Shown here piece after piece: positions 62,174 through 64,000 of a stretch of DNA of 64,000 bases. Every line of letters starts with the position of its first letter. The first letter of the stretch is position 1. Below the pieces are notes generated by a model that worked only from the letters and a program-made list of their open reading frames with translations, was not told the origin of the DNA and did not search any database. The position numbers and the translations under genes were made by a program. Source of the DNA: JACKCR01 sp041390305 (lineage in GTDB: Bacteria > Eisenbacteria > RBG-16-71-46 > CAIMUX01). The stretch lies in NCBI GenBank assembly GCA_041390305.1, contig JAWKQE010000007.1, positions 124,001 to 188,000 on the forward strand, given 5' to 3'.

Positions 62174-64000
62174 ATGCCCTTCCATCCAGAGACGAGCGCG
62201 ATCCGGCGTGTCCGGGCCCGGGCCGATCGGTTCGTGCGTGGCTGGGCCCCGTCGTGTCTTCTCCTCTACTGCCTCCTCCTCGGCACAGCCAGCGTGGATG
62301 CAGCGCCCGCGGAGTGGATCGGTCCCTCCGGATACACGGCGCGGGTGTGGACCCGGGTGGACGGACTGCCGACGGAGAACGTCGGCGGCGCGGTGCAGAC
62401 GCGGGACGGCTATCTATGGTTCGGGACGACGGACGGCCTCGTCCGTTTCGACGGTGTCCGGCTCCGCACGTTCGATTCCGGGAACACGGACGGGCTCACG
62501 CTCAACTACGCGAACCACGTGACGGAGGACGCGCACGGACGGCTCGTGGCCTGGGGCAACGCTCCCTGGATCGTGATCGAGGAAGACGGACGCTTCTCCA
62601 CGCCGGGGACTGAGGAGGGACTCCCGAAGGTCGGGATCCGAGACGTCCACGCGGGTGACGAGATCCTCGTCGCGTCGGCCGCGGGCGTCTACCGGTACGA
62701 AGGCGGCCGGTTCGGGCTGCTCCATCCGGACCTCGACGGGGCGGTCGCGAACCAGGTCCTCCGCACCGAAGATGGCACCACGCTCATCGCGACCACGGAG
62801 CGTGGCCTCCTTGCGGCGAAGGACGGTGGGGTCGTCGCGCTGACGGATCCGGTCCAGGTCCGTCGTGTCGCGGAAGCTCCCGACGGTGCGCTGTGGATTG
62901 CCACCGACGATGGACTGCTTCGTCTCCCCCCTGCGTCGGTCCGGCAAGGGGGAGGCACGAGAGCGACTCCGGAGCCGGTGCCGCTGCCCGCGTCTGCGGT
63001 CCCCGTCGACTGGATCGAGGTGGACGGAGAGACCGGCAGCGTGTGGGTAGGGGGAACGGCTGGCCTCTACCGGAGGACGCCGTGGAGCTCGGTCTGGGAA
63101 ACCGTCGGGGAGGATCCCTGCGACATGCTCCTCCTCGACGCGAGTGGTGTGGCGTGGAGTGCGCACGGCACGCGCGTCCTGCGCGAGGGTGCGGTCGTCG
63201 CCGAGCTCCCGGGAGAGGCGCAGTCACTCCAGCACGATGACGAAGGGAACATCTGGGCCTCGACCACCGCAGGGTTCGTGCGGTTACAGCCCGCACTCGC
63301 CGTCGTGCGTGAACGCGAGGCGGATGTGGCCTCGGTGGTCGTGGATGCTGACGTCGACTTCGATGCGTCCGCTGATGTCGACGCCGCTGCCGAAGACGAC
63401 GCCGCTGCCGGAGTCGCAAACGCCGGTGTCGCCACCGGAGGCGGGGAGCGCCCGAAGTCCGCATCCGGCTTCTGGTACGCGACCGGACCGTCGGTGCATC
63501 ATGTCACGCCAGAGTCGGACACGACCTACGACATCGGCGCGTGGGTGCAGAGCCTCTGTGCCCACCCGGACGGTTCCGTCTACGTTGCGACGGGAGCCGC
63601 CGTCTCGAGACGGATCCTGCCCCCGGCCGTTCCAGGAGGAGCGCGCGCGACGGAGGAGTTCCAGATTCCCGGCCTCCGGCGTGTCTTCTCCTTCGGCGTG
63701 GGCGAGAACGGCGACCTCTGGGCCGCCGGGTTCGGCAGCATCGGGCTCCTGCGGGACGGGGAGTGGCGGGTCTTCGATACGAAGGACGGCGTGTCCGCGG
63801 GCCCGATGCGATACGGACAGTCGACGGAGTCCGGGGACGTCTGGTTCACCACGCCCGAGGGCGCGCTTCGCTGGCACGAGGGGGCGTTCCGTCTCTACAC
63901 CGAGGCGGACGGACTCCCTTCCCTGCGGACTCGAAGCGTGCACGTCGATGAGCGCGGAGTGGTCTGGATCGGCACCGAAGGCACCGGCCTCGTTCGTCTG
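62174..64000 (+). CDS. Two-component-type sensor with Reg_prop beta-propeller (3' partial)
   Basis: 609 codons are visible and the frame is open at the window edge. Signal/anchor PSCLLLYCLLLGTASVDA, then repeated propeller blades in the WTR.DGLP.N.V and DGYLWFGTTDGLVRFDG style (also GALWIATDDGLLRL, GSVWVGGTAGLYRR, GVVWIGTEGTGLVR). This is the periplasmic sensor domain of hybrid kinases or GGDEF proteins; the output part lies outside. A low-complexity Ala/Asp/Val insert (about residues 382-415) interrupts the blades. Divergent from a lone receiver gene. ATG 62174 has GGGGCGGGGAG further upstream. Confidence 0.8.
   Translation, partial: MPFHPETSAIRRVRARADRFVRGWAPSCLLLYCLLLGTASVDAAPAEWIGPSGYTARVWTRVDGLPTENVGGAVQTRDGYLWFGTTDGLVRFDGVRLRTFDSGNTDGLTLNYANHVTEDAHGRLVAWGNAPWIVIEEDGRFSTPGTEEGLPKVGIRDVHAGDEILVASAAGVYRYEGGRFGLLHPDLDGAVANQVLRTEDGTTLIATTERGLLAAKDGGVVALTDPVQVRRVAEAPDGALWIATDDGLLRLPPASVRQGGGTRATPEPVPLPASAVPVDWIEVDGETGSVWVGGTAGLYRRTPWSSVWETVGEDPCDMLLLDASGVAWSAHGTRVLREGAVVAELPGEAQSLQHDDEGNIWASTTAGFVRLQPALAVVREREADVASVVVDADVDFDASADVDAAAEDDAAAGVANAGVATGGGERPKSASGFWYATGPSVHHVTPESDTTYDIGAWVQSLCAHPDGSVYVATGAAVSRRILPPAVPGGARATEEFQIPGLRRVFSFGVGENGDLWAAGFGSIGLLRDGEWRVFDTKDGVSAGPMRYGQSTESGDVWFTTPEGALRWHEGAFRLYTEADGLPSLRTRSVHVDERGVVWIGTEGTGLVRL

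Overview
This is a high-GC (roughly two-thirds G+C by eye), gene-dense bacterial chromosome segment with no mobile element, rRNA, tRNA or CRISPR array that I can see. Aerobic heme-A oxidase genes, outer-membrane proteins and lipoproteins indicate a Gram-negative envelope. Five large secreted proteins end in the same FlgD/type-IX-like C-terminal sorting module (Asn-Pro-Phe near its start, WDG.D..G in the middle, G.YF.R near the end, then a basic/hydrophobic tail ending in Arg). That combination points to the FCB side of the tree, for example an Eisenbacteria- or Krumholzibacteriota-like lineage. The assignment is an inference from gene content, not a phylogeny.

Layout. 1-6718: cytochrome oxidase locus, with the end of ctaD, ctaE with a His-rich insert, ctaF and a second subunit III on +, ctaB and a DUF3179 gene on -, then heme A synthase on +. 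6916-13304: the most interesting region, a compact set of secreted proteins read as a divergent chaperone-usher-like surface system: four small subunit-like proteins, one chaperone-like protein and one large outer-membrane barrel protein, preceded by a near-consensus sigma-28 promoter. 13322-16430: an unidentified Rossmann-fold protein and an XRE regulator/membrane protein pair. 16718-20832: EF-G-like GTPase, YebC, RuvC, RuvA. 20917-26816: secreted subtilase and GH44 glycanase. 26913-30604: heterodimeric ABC exporter pair, one half broken by an in-frame TGA. 30894-33368: DUF4266 lipoprotein, DUF3570 barrel and ApbE. 33399-38053: SpoVR, YeaH-like VWA protein and PrkA kinase, the conserved stress trio. 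38457-46309: ruvB-queA-tgt-yajC-fmt-rsmB-PASTA-rpe. 46569-48071: secreted multiheme cytochrome. 48386-52323: ffh-rpsP-khpA-rimM-trmD-rplS. 52773-64000: PhoX-like secreted protein, PRC-barrel protein with a candidate sigma-54 promoter, an FG-GAP/DD-carboxypeptidase fusion, a 3D-domain lipoprotein, an EF-hand protein, a lone receiver domain and the start of a propeller-type sensor.

How the parts fit. The oxidase genes supply subunits (ctaD/E/F) and heme A synthesis (ctaB, ctaA). The housekeeping blocks cover translation, tRNA modification, rRNA methylation, recombination and protein targeting. The rest is mostly envelope and export: surface appendage, hydrolases, electron-transfer protein and wall-active enzymes, several sharing one C-terminal export tag.

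Sequence-quality caution. rsmB and trmD each carry a single-base deletion in a G run, and an ABC exporter gene has a Gly-to-TGA change. queA has no ATG, GTG or TTG start and seems to begin at CTG. The G-run deletions look like homopolymer sequencing errors, because trmD and rsmB are normally intact.
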